NCBI RefSeq assembly: GCF_040543805.1
Contig: NZ_JBEUMS010000001.1
Coordinates: 620,001-684,000, forward strand
Reading direction: 5' to 3'
Length of the DNA: 64,000 nucleotides
DNA from: Arcicella rosea
GTDB taxonomy: Bacteria > Bacteroidota > Bacteroidia > Cytophagales > Spirosomataceae
The notes beneath the pieces were generated by a model. That model was not told the DNA's origin and did no database searches. It saw only the letters and a list, made by a program, of their open reading frames with translations. The translations under genes were made by a program, and so were the position numbers. Within the stretch, counting starts at the first letter, position 1. Every line of letters starts with the position of its first letter. Below are positions 46,601 through 54,478 of this stretch, one piece after another.

Positions 46601-49044
46601 AGGATTACTCTTCGAGCGATATTATTGCATGTGATAGTGCCCATATTTTGTCTTCTTTTAACTCAAATCTTACAAACTTTCAATGGTTTAGAAACAATAT
46701 AAAAATACCTAATGTCAATACCTACAACCTACAAGCTAAACAAAGTGGAAGTTATACACTAAAGTTTGAAACAGAATATGGCTGTATTTGGGAAACAAAA
46801 CCAATTAAAGTAACTCTTGGACAATTCCCCAAACTAATAATAAGTGGAAGGAATGAACTTTTATGCGGAGAAGAAACGACAGCTATTAACATAAATTCCT
46901 CCGCTGGGAATATTACTTGGAAAAGAGATGGAATAATACTTGCAGGTAAAAACGCTAGTAGTCTTAATGTAAGTCAGGCAGGGAAATACGTCGCCACCAT
47001 TCAAAACAATCAATGTTTGGCTATTTCAGATACTTTAGAAATCACCCAAAGCACCAATAATAAGTTAAAAACAAAAGTTGTATATAGTTACTGGACGGTT
47101 GGATGTTCTAAGTTCAAAGCTGATTTGTATGCTAAAAGTGGTTATTCAAGTAAAAAGCTAAACTATCAATGGTTCAAAAATGGCATTGAAATTCCTAATA
47201 ATAATGATAGTCTTTTAATTGTAACTGAAAATGGCAAATATTCTGTTAAAATAAGCAATGGTACATGCGAAGGATTTTCAGAAGAAGTAATTCTTGATAG
47301 ACCTTCGATTCAAAAAGCAAGCTACTACTATAATAATACTAATGTTAGTATTGAAAAAGAAATCTGCGAAGGATCTAATATTATATTAAATCTCAACAAT
47401 TATTTACCAACCTCAATATCAAATAAATTTATCAGTGATTCTTCTCAAACTAATTTTCCCCTTGTTAAAAATACAATCTATTGGTATCGAGATGGTAAGC
47501 AAATCAATGAGATAGAATATCCATCAAAATCAGGTAGTGTTTATACCGAAAAAGGTGATGATTATATTTCTTTTTATTCTGAAAATGGTAAACGTATTAA
47601 CTTTGCTAATTTCTCAAGCAAAACGTCAGGAAAATATTATACAGTTATCAAAGCTCTTTACGAAAATGGAGAAGAATGTGAATCATCAACCGACACTGTT
47701 GACATTAAGTTTAGTAAGCGAGTACAACTAGAAAATGATTATTCTTATGATAAAAATTTGAAATATATACCCATTACAACTTGTCAAGATTCTGTGACAT
47801 TTCGAGGAAACTCTAACTCAATTTCAGCAAATAGCTATGATGGTCCTGTGAATAATCAAAGAGCCATTGGATATGCTTGGAAAAAAGATGGGCAAATTTT
47901 TAAGCCATCGAATAACCAAGAAACTAACCAATCTATCACTACTAACCAAGAAGGTACTTATGTATTAGAAACGCAATACAAAGGTGGCTGCGTTTCTCTT
48001 TCACAACCTTATAAAGTCTCTTTGGGGAAACTGGTAGTGTCGATGGATAGGCAAACTTCTTATGACAATAACATTTGCGAGGGCGACAAAATCACTTTCT
48101 ATGGCATGGCTTCAACTAGTGTTATTGATACGAATAAAATAGTGTACAAATGGCTAAAAGATGGCGTAAGTCTTAGCAATTTATCCAACCTAACTACAAG
48201 TAAAGCTGGATCATACCAATTAAAAGCGAGTCAGGGCAAATGTGAAGGAACTTCTGAAACCATTAAGGTGAATTTCGTTAAAATCCCAACTAGTATTAGC
48301 CCAAAAGATTCTATTACTTTCTGCAATAACACTACCGTTAATCTCATTGCTAGTAATGAAACAGGTTTAAAATATCAATGGGAACTAAATAACGTAGGTA
48401 TTAAAGATGCTAATGCCTCCACTTTTAAAACAAATAACTCAGGTATTTATAGGGCTTTGTTAAGAAAGGGTGAATGTTGGGATTATTCAGAGAAAGTAAA
48501 AACAATTGCCCTTCCTACTATTTTACCGAAAGCGACACTCACGGGCGACCAAAGTATTGATTATGACAAAGAAACTAAAATCTCTGTTAGTTTAAATTCT
48601 TACGCTCCGTGGACTTTAACATTTTCGGATGGGCAAATATTTACAGCCACAACTTCGCCTTTTGAGGTCAATGTAAAGCCGTTATCAACCACTACTTATA
48701 CGCTAAGTGAAGTAAAAAATATTTGTGGTATCGGTACAACAGAAGGTTCTGCTAAAATTGAAGTAATTATACTCGCTAATGATATTGAGAAAGATATTAA
48801 CGTAGAAGTTTATCCTGTTCCTACTGCTGAAATTTGTAATTGGAAAGTAAGTACTGATAAGCCTGAAAAAGTATATTTGACGCTTTATGATGTAAGTGGA
48901 AAAAATATCCTAGAACAAACTTCTGAAGATCGTTCGCAAAATCATTCAGGAGTAATTGACCTTTCTAAAATCAATGCAGGAACATATTTCTTGAAAATTG
49001 ACGTGGGTAACAAAAATATTACTCGTAAAATTATAAAATACTAA
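43669..49044 (+). CDS. Giant secreted protein with Ig-like modules and T9SS sorting domain (1791 aa)
   Basis: It has a signal peptide (MKHFYSLLLTTLFCINYTVFSQ), then a long array of Ig/PKD-like beta-sandwich modules. Each has a short tryptophan motif: three of the form W-x-GPN-x-F (WKGPNGF, WSGPNNF, WTGPNNF) and about twelve like WYKNNQLL, WLKNDKVI, WFKNGIEI, WKRDGIIL. Most start with a cysteine-containing I/V-C-x-G/N turn. The last 85 residues (VEVYPVPTAE... to KIIKY) form a type A T9SS C-terminal domain, so the protein should be exported by the type IX system and attached to or released from the surface. An adhesin or gliding-surface role is inference. It is monocistronic with a strong terminator. 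Confidence 0.88.
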   Translation: MKHFYSLLLTTLFCINYTVFSQEVSSNSPICLGNPLELKASGGKTFVWKGPNGFTSNKQNPIIEKTISENAGNYSVTIDGTTTLNVDVKIGKTYFGFQGIYNYVSGNSLVLGTYPSDASDIDISFNYSWSGPNNFTSQYRTPSISGFDKKAQGKYIATITDEFGCISEASTIVAFQTPDCPYRARLYIEAGDNDSYYDYSETYVASIKICKGTSTTLKVDTTLFGKCKVEWYKNNQLLTGEKGIKLQIKEDAIYYAKIINSTCEYTTGKLEVLSKTSPTVTISSIGNESQLSICKLGGEARLFASLEYLYLNDYTYQWLKNDKVIDGATNWDYLAKEEGEYKVIGKTGSCVGMSSPIKIVSTDKITAKLSFRSNSYGSSYGVTSDMSEIRELKVCTTIPGQFYLSSQGTGNQELYLNDKLYSSNSSIYAANQGGTYKLKVTQGECTAEDSLKITMGNSFTIPLNQGLTLPTYFYRPTGSNTYYYPDYNYSNFLSDNGFKWYKDDKLYIEQSTLTPLISGNYQLKYTDSKSGCVGESRIVKIDKPIIAQKFTINSPKTTILCEGSLGTLRPNICYNDQIVWKKDGKKLTSLNSGCEITVNEAGKYWYEFTSEPYTYYSDTIEVKIEKRANISVKDSCLANNTFTLNANTILEGKYQWYRDNQLIKNATTNTLNTTQYGNYYLQVTKNNCVNLSKEISLGISIPITQNICKNDSIIFTPKGTLKTVEWTGPNNFNAKILNPKISKSTPAMSGIYTIKGETTSGCIVSTQSRVIVNDLPRMNLQKTLLACEGSDFEFPRPTSILTDTTETADYFTVTYPNGSQFKIESYSSALLPVFKKISSKNAGTYKVDGFSNKGGCSVTGTTQLSVVNSAECRSITLGNLNPSYLKPGVCVNTEIEIPFSTTGAFPVGTKFKVLTIENIVLGEGTKSPIKIKVPQTFYSFEIRVVSEDKTVSSLKSRINLKSGVHDDFIISDRLFSAKDYSSSDIIACDSAHILSSFNSNLTNFQWFRNNIKIPNVNTYNLQAKQSGSYTLKFETEYGCIWETKPIKVTLGQFPKLIISGRNELLCGEETTAININSSAGNITWKRDGIILAGKNASSLNVSQAGKYVATIQNNQCLAISDTLEITQSTNNKLKTKVVYSYWTVGCSKFKADLYAKSGYSSKKLNYQWFKNGIEIPNNNDSLLIVTENGKYSVKISNGTCEGFSEEVILDRPSIQKASYYYNNTNVSIEKEICEGSNIILNLNNYLPTSISNKFISDSSQTNFPLVKNTIYWYRDGKQINEIEYPSKSGSVYTEKGDDYISFYSENGKRINFANFSSKTSGKYYTVIKALYENGEECESSTDTVDIKFSKRVQLENDYSYDKNLKYIPITTCQDSVTFRGNSNSISANSYDGPVNNQRAIGYAWKKDGQIFKPSNNQETNQSITTNQEGTYVLETQYKGGCVSLSQPYKVSLGKLVVSMDRQTSYDNNICEGDKITFYGMASTSVIDTNKIVYKWLKDGVSLSNLSNLTTSKAGSYQLKASQGKCEGTSETIKVNFVKIPTSISPKDSITFCNNTTVNLIASNETGLKYQWELNNVGIKDANASTFKTNNSGIYRALLRKGECWDYSEKVKTIALPTILPKATLTGDQSIDYDKETKISVSLNSYAPWTLTFSDGQIFTATTSPFEVNVKPLSTTTYTLSEVKNICGIGTTEGSAKIEVIILANDIEKDINVEVYPVPTAEICNWKVSTDKPEKVYLTLYDVSGKNILEQTSEDRSQNHSGVIDLSKINAGTYFLKIDVGNKNITRKIIKY

Positions 49045-49051
49045 TTCCTAC

Positions 49052-49097
49052 AAAATAAATAGAGCCACTCATGAAAATGGGTGGCTCTATTTATTTT
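49052..49097. terminator. Bidirectional terminator after the giant Ig-rich gene
   Basis: A perfect 17-bp stem, AAAATAAATAGAGCCAC / GTGGCTCTATTTATTTT. It abuts the stop of the convergent inositol oxygenase gene. Confidence 0.88.
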
Positions 49098-49968
49098 AAA
49101 ACTTCAAGTTAGCTGGTAAGTATTTCTTTACTAACTCTTTGTAATATGGTTTCAAGGCTTCAGTATCTGGAGGAACTGGAAGTTTTGAATACAAATCATA
49201 AGGATTGAATTTCTTCACCCATTCAAACATTTCGTGGTCATGTTCATCCATTAAATGTTCATAAGCATTTTCACGGTGTTGTGAATAAAATGAGTGATAG
49301 CGAATCATGTACAAAGCTGGCTCTGGTAAATTATCTTTTACCATTTGATATAAATACTCATCATGTCCCCATGACATATCTACGTTTCTTAAACCACAAT
49401 TCGGTGAATAAACACCATATTTAGTATTAAAACGTTCGTCATGTGCATCTGGATTTGCTTCAAAGTATTCTGAATAAACAATTTTATCTGAATGCTTACA
49501 ACCTACTGGGAAAGTATCACCTACTACAGCCCATTGTGGTTCTCCAAACAAACAAAGTACTTTACCCATGTCGTGCAATAAACCTGTTAATACAAACCAA
49601 TCTGGATGTCCGTCTGCACGGATAGCTTCCGAAGTTTGTAATAAATGTTGCCATTGGTCTAATGAAGTATCAGGGTCAGAATCGTCAACCAACGAGTTTA
49701 AGAAATCAAAAGCATCCCAAATCGGCATTTCTTTTTTATCAAACTTCAAGAACTCTGCTTGTTTTTGCTTCACAAAGTCATAAGTTTGATACTTGTGATT
49801 CAAACGGTAAAACTCCCGAACGGTATCTCTTTCAGGATTATCATAATTACGATACTCGTCCTTTGTCTTTTTAAAAGTAGTATCTTCTTCAGGATAACGT
49901 TGTAAAACGTCGTCTTCCCAAACATCAAGGCTCGCTAAAGGAGCGATTTCTTTTTCTGAAAATTCCAT
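49096..49968 (-). CDS. myo-Inositol oxygenase
   Basis: Opens myo-inositol with O2 to D-glucuronate, using a di-iron centre in an HD-domain fold. 290 aa, close to the animal and plant enzymes in length. The iron-ligand motifs are visible: DGHPDWFVLTGLLHDMGK (His, then His-Asp), GCKHSD, the YHSFYSQH segment (His) and NPYDLYSK (Asp). Substrate-region pieces VGDTFPVGC and YGVYSPNCGL also match. Bacterial copies are known in Bacteroidota. A sodium/solute symporter lies 129 bp upstream on the same strand, making an uptake-plus-oxidation pair likely. Confidence 0.93.
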   Translation of the reverse strand: MEFSEKEIAPLASLDVWEDDVLQRYPEEDTTFKKTKDEYRNYDNPERDTVREFYRLNHKYQTYDFVKQKQAEFLKFDKKEMPIWDAFDFLNSLVDDSDPDTSLDQWQHLLQTSEAIRADGHPDWFVLTGLLHDMGKVLCLFGEPQWAVVGDTFPVGCKHSDKIVYSEYFEANPDAHDERFNTKYGVYSPNCGLRNVDMSWGHDEYLYQMVKDNLPEPALYMIRYHSFYSQHRENAYEHLMDEHDHEMFEWVKKFNPYDLYSKLPVPPDTEALKPYYKELVKKYLPANLKF

Positions 49969-50097
49969 AAGACCAAAACAGATTAAATGGCTATAAATTA
50001 AGATATTGAATGTTAAAAATTAAATAATTGTACTCACAAAATATATTCTCAAAAGTATAAATTTTCTAGCATAATTTTAGGAATTCCTAGTTTTGAT

Positions 50098-51720
50098 TTA
50101 CCAAAAAACAGTATAAAGTGCTGCTAAAACACCACAAATCAGTACCGAAACAACCACAAAAGAATCTGAAACCTTAAACATACTCGAATCTATGGCTAAA
50201 CCTTTTGTTTCTTCTTTTTTTCTGCCTTCCATTAAAGAAACCGTTACCATTAAAACAACTAAAATCACATAAACCCAAAGCGTTCTATCTAAAAAAGGAA
50301 TCGGCTCTATCCCTATCCATTCTGGTAACATTTTAAATAAAAGCGAAAGTGGCAAAGTCAGTACGGCAGCAATAATTGCCGCATTTGAAGTAGTTTTTTT
50401 CCAGAACAATCCTAAAGAAAACAAAGCAAATGCACCCGGTGTAATATAATTTGAATATTCTTGAATGAACTGATAAGCTTGTTCAAGATGACGAAGCTGT
50501 GGAGTAACCAACAATGCTATCGCAAATGAAACCCAAACGGCATATCGTCCTACTAAAACGGTATTTCGCTCAGTAGCGTCTTTGTTTAAGATTTTTTTAT
50601 AAATATCTAAACTGAAAATCGTAGCAATACTATTACACTTACTTGCCAAAGACGCTACAATTGCAGCAGTAAGTGCTGCAAAGGCAAGTCCTTTTAAACC
50701 CATTGGCAAAAGATTCATTAAAGATGGATAGGCATGGTCTGGTTTTACAATACCGTTTATATCTACCATTTCTTGTTGTAAAGAACCATTATTATATAGT
50801 ACGTACGCCGCTATACCAGGAATAACACAAATCAGTGGAATTAATAATTTTAAAAAGGCTGCAAAAATAATCCCGCTTCTTGCTGTTTTTAAATCTGCTC
50901 CCAAAGCTCTTTGAACGATGTATTGATTACATCCCCAATAATTCAAATTGTTTATCCACATCCCTCCTATCAAAATTGACAATCCGGGCAATTCATAATA
51001 GTACTTATCCCCTTTAGAGAATATCATGTGAAAATGGTCATCGGCTTTGGTTTTTAGCAAAGACAGTCCATCAAAAACGCCTTCTCCTCCAAATTTATCC
51101 GAAACCATATTTAAGGCTAAATAAGTAGTGGCTAATCCTCCCAAAATCAATACGACCACTTGGATAACGTCGGTGTAACCGATTACTTTCATTCCTCCAA
51201 GAGTGATTAATATCGCAAAAATGGCTAAAGCACCCATACAATATTCAAACTGTAAACCTGTGATGGTTTCTAAAGCCAAAGAGCCTAAGTATAAAATGGA
51301 AGTAAGGTTGATAAATACATATAACAAAAGCCAAAATACTGCCATAATCGTCGCTACGGTATCATTATATCGTAATGACAATAATTGTGGCATGGTATAG
51401 ATTTTATTTTTCAGATAAATTGGAATGAAAAAAACTGCCACGACAATCAAGGTTGCTGCCGACATCCATTCATAAGATGAAATGGCTAAACCAATGGCAA
51501 AGCCTGAGCCTGACATTCCGATAAAGTGTTCTGCTGAAATATTTGAAGCAATTAAAGATGCTCCGATTGCCCACCAAGTAAGTGAACCTTCGGCTAAAAA
51601 GAAGCCTTTTGTGGTTGAGTTTTTTGTTTTGTCTCGCTGAAATACCCAATAGCCATACGAACCAACAAGTATTAAATACAATGAAAAAACGACGTAGTCG
51701 AGCTGATGAAGGGAATTCAT
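50098..51720 (-). CDS. Sodium:solute symporter (SSF/SGLT family), probable inositol or sugar importer
   Basis: A 540-aa transporter with about fourteen helices. The SGLT-type start is clear: LDYVVFSLYLILVGSYGYWVFQRDK, then GFFLAEGSLTWWAIGASLIASNISAEHFIGMSGSGFAIG. The sodium-site segment AALTAAIVASLASKCNSIATIFSLDIYK is also present. The co-oriented downstream gene is myo-inositol oxygenase, so inositol is the first guess for substrate; galactose or glucose are possible from family alone. Confidence 0.88.
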   Translation of the reverse strand: MNSLHQLDYVVFSLYLILVGSYGYWVFQRDKTKNSTTKGFFLAEGSLTWWAIGASLIASNISAEHFIGMSGSGFAIGLAISSYEWMSAATLIVVAVFFIPIYLKNKIYTMPQLLSLRYNDTVATIMAVFWLLLYVFINLTSILYLGSLALETITGLQFEYCMGALAIFAILITLGGMKVIGYTDVIQVVVLILGGLATTYLALNMVSDKFGGEGVFDGLSLLKTKADDHFHMIFSKGDKYYYELPGLSILIGGMWINNLNYWGCNQYIVQRALGADLKTARSGIIFAAFLKLLIPLICVIPGIAAYVLYNNGSLQQEMVDINGIVKPDHAYPSLMNLLPMGLKGLAFAALTAAIVASLASKCNSIATIFSLDIYKKILNKDATERNTVLVGRYAVWVSFAIALLVTPQLRHLEQAYQFIQEYSNYITPGAFALFSLGLFWKKTTSNAAIIAAVLTLPLSLLFKMLPEWIGIEPIPFLDRTLWVYVILVVLMVTVSLMEGRKKEETKGLAIDSSMFKVSDSFVVVSVLICGVLAALYTVFW

Positions 51721-51893
51721 ATTAAATGGATAAAATCTAAATTAATCTAAGATATATCTAAAAGTAAATATTATTATTTTTTACTCGTTTTCTTGCAATT
51801 TTATCAAAAACACTGTCCTGATTACACGAACCATTGCTCAAATACTTTAGCCTTCGATTAAGTCGTTTAAAGAAGGACTAACAATTCTCTATC

Positions 51894-52865
51894 ATGCTAT
51901 TTCAAAAAAACATTTCATTTCTTAGCGTTTTGTTGCTTTGCTTTTGTTCGAAAAGTATAGCGCAAACGCCTTCTTTGAGCCAATTATTTTATCCAAATGT
52001 TACGTTACGAGCCGAGTTTATGCCCGAAACATCAATGTCAAACGGACAAAAATTTGGTTTCAACAGAAGTACGGCTTTAGGAATTATTCCTTTGAGTACA
52101 GAAATTCAAGCAGGAATTGGTTTCGGGAAAAAAGCTGATATTCAGGCGAAGCATTCTCTATTGGTGGCAAATCTTGCCCAAATCAACACAACAATTGATG
52201 GAAAAGATGACCCAAATGGTGGTTATAAAACTTTGGGCATGACTTACCTCCAACTTAAAGCCAGTTTGCGAGAAAAGCTTTGGGTATATGCCATTGGTGG
52301 TGGCATTACGCAAAGCAATGAAACTTTTTTGAATCCACAACCTTACTTTTATGGTGGAGCCGCTCGTTTGCGAATTTTGGGTTTAAAAACACAAATACTT
52401 TATGGCACAGCCATTATCTATAACCAGAAATTCAGAATTGTTCCTGTTTTTGGTTTCACAAAAGCACTTGGGAATGACTGGAAAGTTTCTGGGATTTTGC
52501 CTTTCAGAGCCAGTATTGGCTATAAACTAAATCCTTGGCTTCATCTGGATTTTAATTCGGTTTACGATGGCTATAGCGCTGGTTATCAAGAATACGCTAT
52601 TTCAGAAAAAATGATTCGTCGCCAAAACTATCAACAAGTACGATTTACGCTATCGGGTAATGCACATGTTTTGAATGTTTTTAACCTTGGTATTGAAGGT
52701 GGTTTAACGGCTTTTAGAAAAGTAAAAACCTTTAATGCTGCTAACGAAAATCTTAGTACTTCAAGCTTGCCTGTTGCTCCCTATATAGGTTTTAGTGTAA
52801 GATATATCACAAGTAAATCAAAAATTTCTTCTAAGTTTTTAAAAAGTACTGGCATAGATTTTTAA
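51894..52865 (+). CDS. Predicted outer-membrane barrel protein (DUF6268-like, 323 aa)
   Basis: It has a signal peptide (...VLLLCFCSKSIAQ), then alternating strands with frequent glycine and aromatic residues (TEIQAGIGFGKKADIQ, LWVYAIGGGITQSN, FYGGAARLRILGLKTQILYGT, PVFGFTKALGNDWKVSGILP). The start of the mature region (TLRAEFMPETSMSNGQKFGFNRS) recalls the DUF6268 outer-membrane family. No transport function can be assigned. It stands alone and is divergent from the symporter gene. Confidence 0.7.
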   Translation: MLFQKNISFLSVLLLCFCSKSIAQTPSLSQLFYPNVTLRAEFMPETSMSNGQKFGFNRSTALGIIPLSTEIQAGIGFGKKADIQAKHSLLVANLAQINTTIDGKDDPNGGYKTLGMTYLQLKASLREKLWVYAIGGGITQSNETFLNPQPYFYGGAARLRILGLKTQILYGTAIIYNQKFRIVPVFGFTKALGNDWKVSGILPFRASIGYKLNPWLHLDFNSVYDGYSAGYQEYAISEKMIRRQNYQQVRFTLSGNAHVLNVFNLGIEGGLTAFRKVKTFNAANENLSTSSLPVAPYIGFSVRYITSKSKISSKFLKSTGIDF

Positions 52866-53363
52866 GGTCATTGATAACATTCTGAAAAACAATAGTATCA
52901 ATTCAACCTTATAAAAAATACCATTTGGTGGAAAATATGATTTATAAAAATTCAATAATTTTTCTTAGTTATTGAAGTAAAACCTTTCTAAATTTGGAAA
53001 AGATAGCTCGGAGATAATATCAATATCTACTTCTATCCAATAAGTATTTTGTACCTGCCTAAGAGCCCACTAAAAATTCTATCTAATTATTTTACTCGTT
53101 GAAACATCGCTTGTCTTGAAAAAGATGAGCTTATCAAAAACATCAGATTTTTTCCGAAAAAATATAACTTCATCGCTACTTTTGGTGTTCGTTTAAAGAG
53201 TGATTTGAAGATTAAAAGCTTAATCATTACTTTCAATCATGAATTAAAAAACATGGTGTATATTGGTGGCTAGTAAAATCGAACATTAAGCAATAAAAAT
53301 AAGTATTATATAAAAAGATTGTTCAGTAAAATAAACTGACAAACAAAAATTCCCTTAACAACC
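52866..53363. other. 498-bp region before nrdB, mostly without a gene
   Basis: AT-rich. The only structured item is a 56-codon open stretch at 53103-53273 that may be a gene remnant. No tRNA or strong hairpin was seen. The nrdB promoter must lie at the right end. Confidence 0.4.
53103..53273 (+). pseudogene. Possible 3' remnant of a degraded gene
   Basis: Between TGA 53100-53102 and TAG 53271-53273 one frame is open for 56 codons with a protein-like pattern: an E/K-rich helix, then strands (NFIATFGVRLKSDLKI, SLIITFNHEL) and an end in MVYIGG. There is no suitable start codon near its beginning. It could be the tail of a decayed barrel gene like the one upstream. Weak call. Confidence 0.25.
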
Positions 53364-54347
53364 ATGACAAACATTACGCAAATAGAGCCCCTTTTAGTCG
53401 AAGACCCAAACCGCTTTGTATTGTTTCCGATTAAGCAAAACGATATTTGGCAATTCTATAAAAAAGCGGAAGCTTCATTTTGGACTGCCGAGGAAATTGA
53501 CCTTCAACAAGATTTAGCCGATTGGGAAAATCGCTTAAATGATGGTGAAAGACACTTTATCTCGCACGTATTGGCATTTTTTGCAGCTTCAGATGGTATT
53601 GTCAACGAAAACCTTGCGGTAAATTTCCTTTCTGAAGTACAATATGCTGAAGCAAAATGCTTCTATGGATTCCAGATTATGATGGAAAATATCCACTCTG
53701 AAACGTACTCTTTGTTGATTGATACTTATATCAAAAACCCAGTAGAAAAAGATAAAATGTTGCGTGCTGTTGATACGATTCCATGCGTAAAGAAAAAAGC
53801 TGACTGGGCATTGCGTTGGATTAACGATGGAAACTTTGCAGAGCGTTTAATTGCTTTTGCTGCTGTAGAAGGCATTTTCTTCTCAGGTTCATTCTGTTCA
53901 ATTTTCTGGTTGAAAAAACGTGGTTTAATGCCAGGTTTATCGTTCTCGAACGAATTGATTTCAAGAGACGAAGGTCTTCACTGTGATTTTGCTTGTTTAC
54001 TTTACACAGAGCATATCAAAAATCAATTAGAACCAGCTTCTGTCTATAAAATTATTATGGATGCGGTTTCTATCGAAAAAGAATTTGTAACGGATGCTTT
54101 GCCAGTTTCATTAATCGGCATGAATGCAGAATTGATGTGTCAATACATCGAATTCGTAGCAGACCGTTTATTGTTAGCTTTAGGCTTACAGAAACAATAC
54201 AACGCTACCAATCCTTTCGATTTCATGGAAATGATTTCATTACAAGGTAAAACAAACTTCTTTGAAAAAAGAGTAGCAGAATATCAAAAATCAGGCGTCA
54301 TGTCTGAAAAGGAATCGATGTCATTCTCTTTGGATGAAGATTTTTAG
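53364..54347 (+). CDS. nrdB: Ribonucleotide reductase beta (R2) subunit, class I
   Basis: Carries the metal-radical cofactor for dNTP synthesis. 327 aa. Metal and radical residues lie in EASFWTAEEIDL (Glu/Asp), NERHFI-like DGERHFISHVLAFFAASDG, and AKCFYGFQIMMENIHSETYS (radical Tyr, Glu, His); a second EGIFFSGSF helix and the RDEGLHCDF motif follow. The motifs and the acidic C-terminal tail (SFSLDEDF) resemble eukaryotic R2. The tail docks to the alpha subunit. No nrdA gene is next to it, so alpha must be encoded elsewhere. Confidence 0.95.
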   Translation: MTNITQIEPLLVEDPNRFVLFPIKQNDIWQFYKKAEASFWTAEEIDLQQDLADWENRLNDGERHFISHVLAFFAASDGIVNENLAVNFLSEVQYAEAKCFYGFQIMMENIHSETYSLLIDTYIKNPVEKDKMLRAVDTIPCVKKKADWALRWINDGNFAERLIAFAAVEGIFFSGSFCSIFWLKKRGLMPGLSFSNELISRDEGLHCDFACLLYTEHIKNQLEPASVYKIIMDAVSIEKEFVTDALPVSLIGMNAELMCQYIEFVADRLLLALGLQKQYNATNPFDFMEMISLQGKTNFFEKRVAEYQKSGVMSEKESMSFSLDEDF

Positions 54348-54370
54348 TCAATCCATTTAGTAATAACGAC

Positions 54371-54409
54371 AAAGCCCTCAGACATTCATTGTACTGAGGG
54401 CTTTTTTTG
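54371..54409 (+). terminator. Terminator of nrdB
   Basis: An 11-bp stem AAAGCCCTCAG / CTGAGGGCTTT followed by more T residues, 23 bp after the nrdB stop. Confidence 0.9.
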
Positions 54410-54444
54410 TTTATACTAAAGCTCATATTTACTCCAAATGGATT

Positions 54445-54452
54445 TATATTTG
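54445..54452 (+). promoter_or_regulatory. -7 element before the ATPase/TPR operon
   Basis: TATATTTG fits TAnnTTTG, 26 bp before the ATPase start and after the nrdB terminator. No clear -33 element. It suggests the pair is an independent unit. Confidence 0.4.
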
Positions 54453-54478
54453 TGTTATCATTATATACAAGGAACAAT

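Noticed and set aside
54407..54478. 24-residue N-terminal extension of the ATPase
   Set aside because: It would start within the nrdB terminator tail and upstream of the -7 box; ATG 54479 is a better start.
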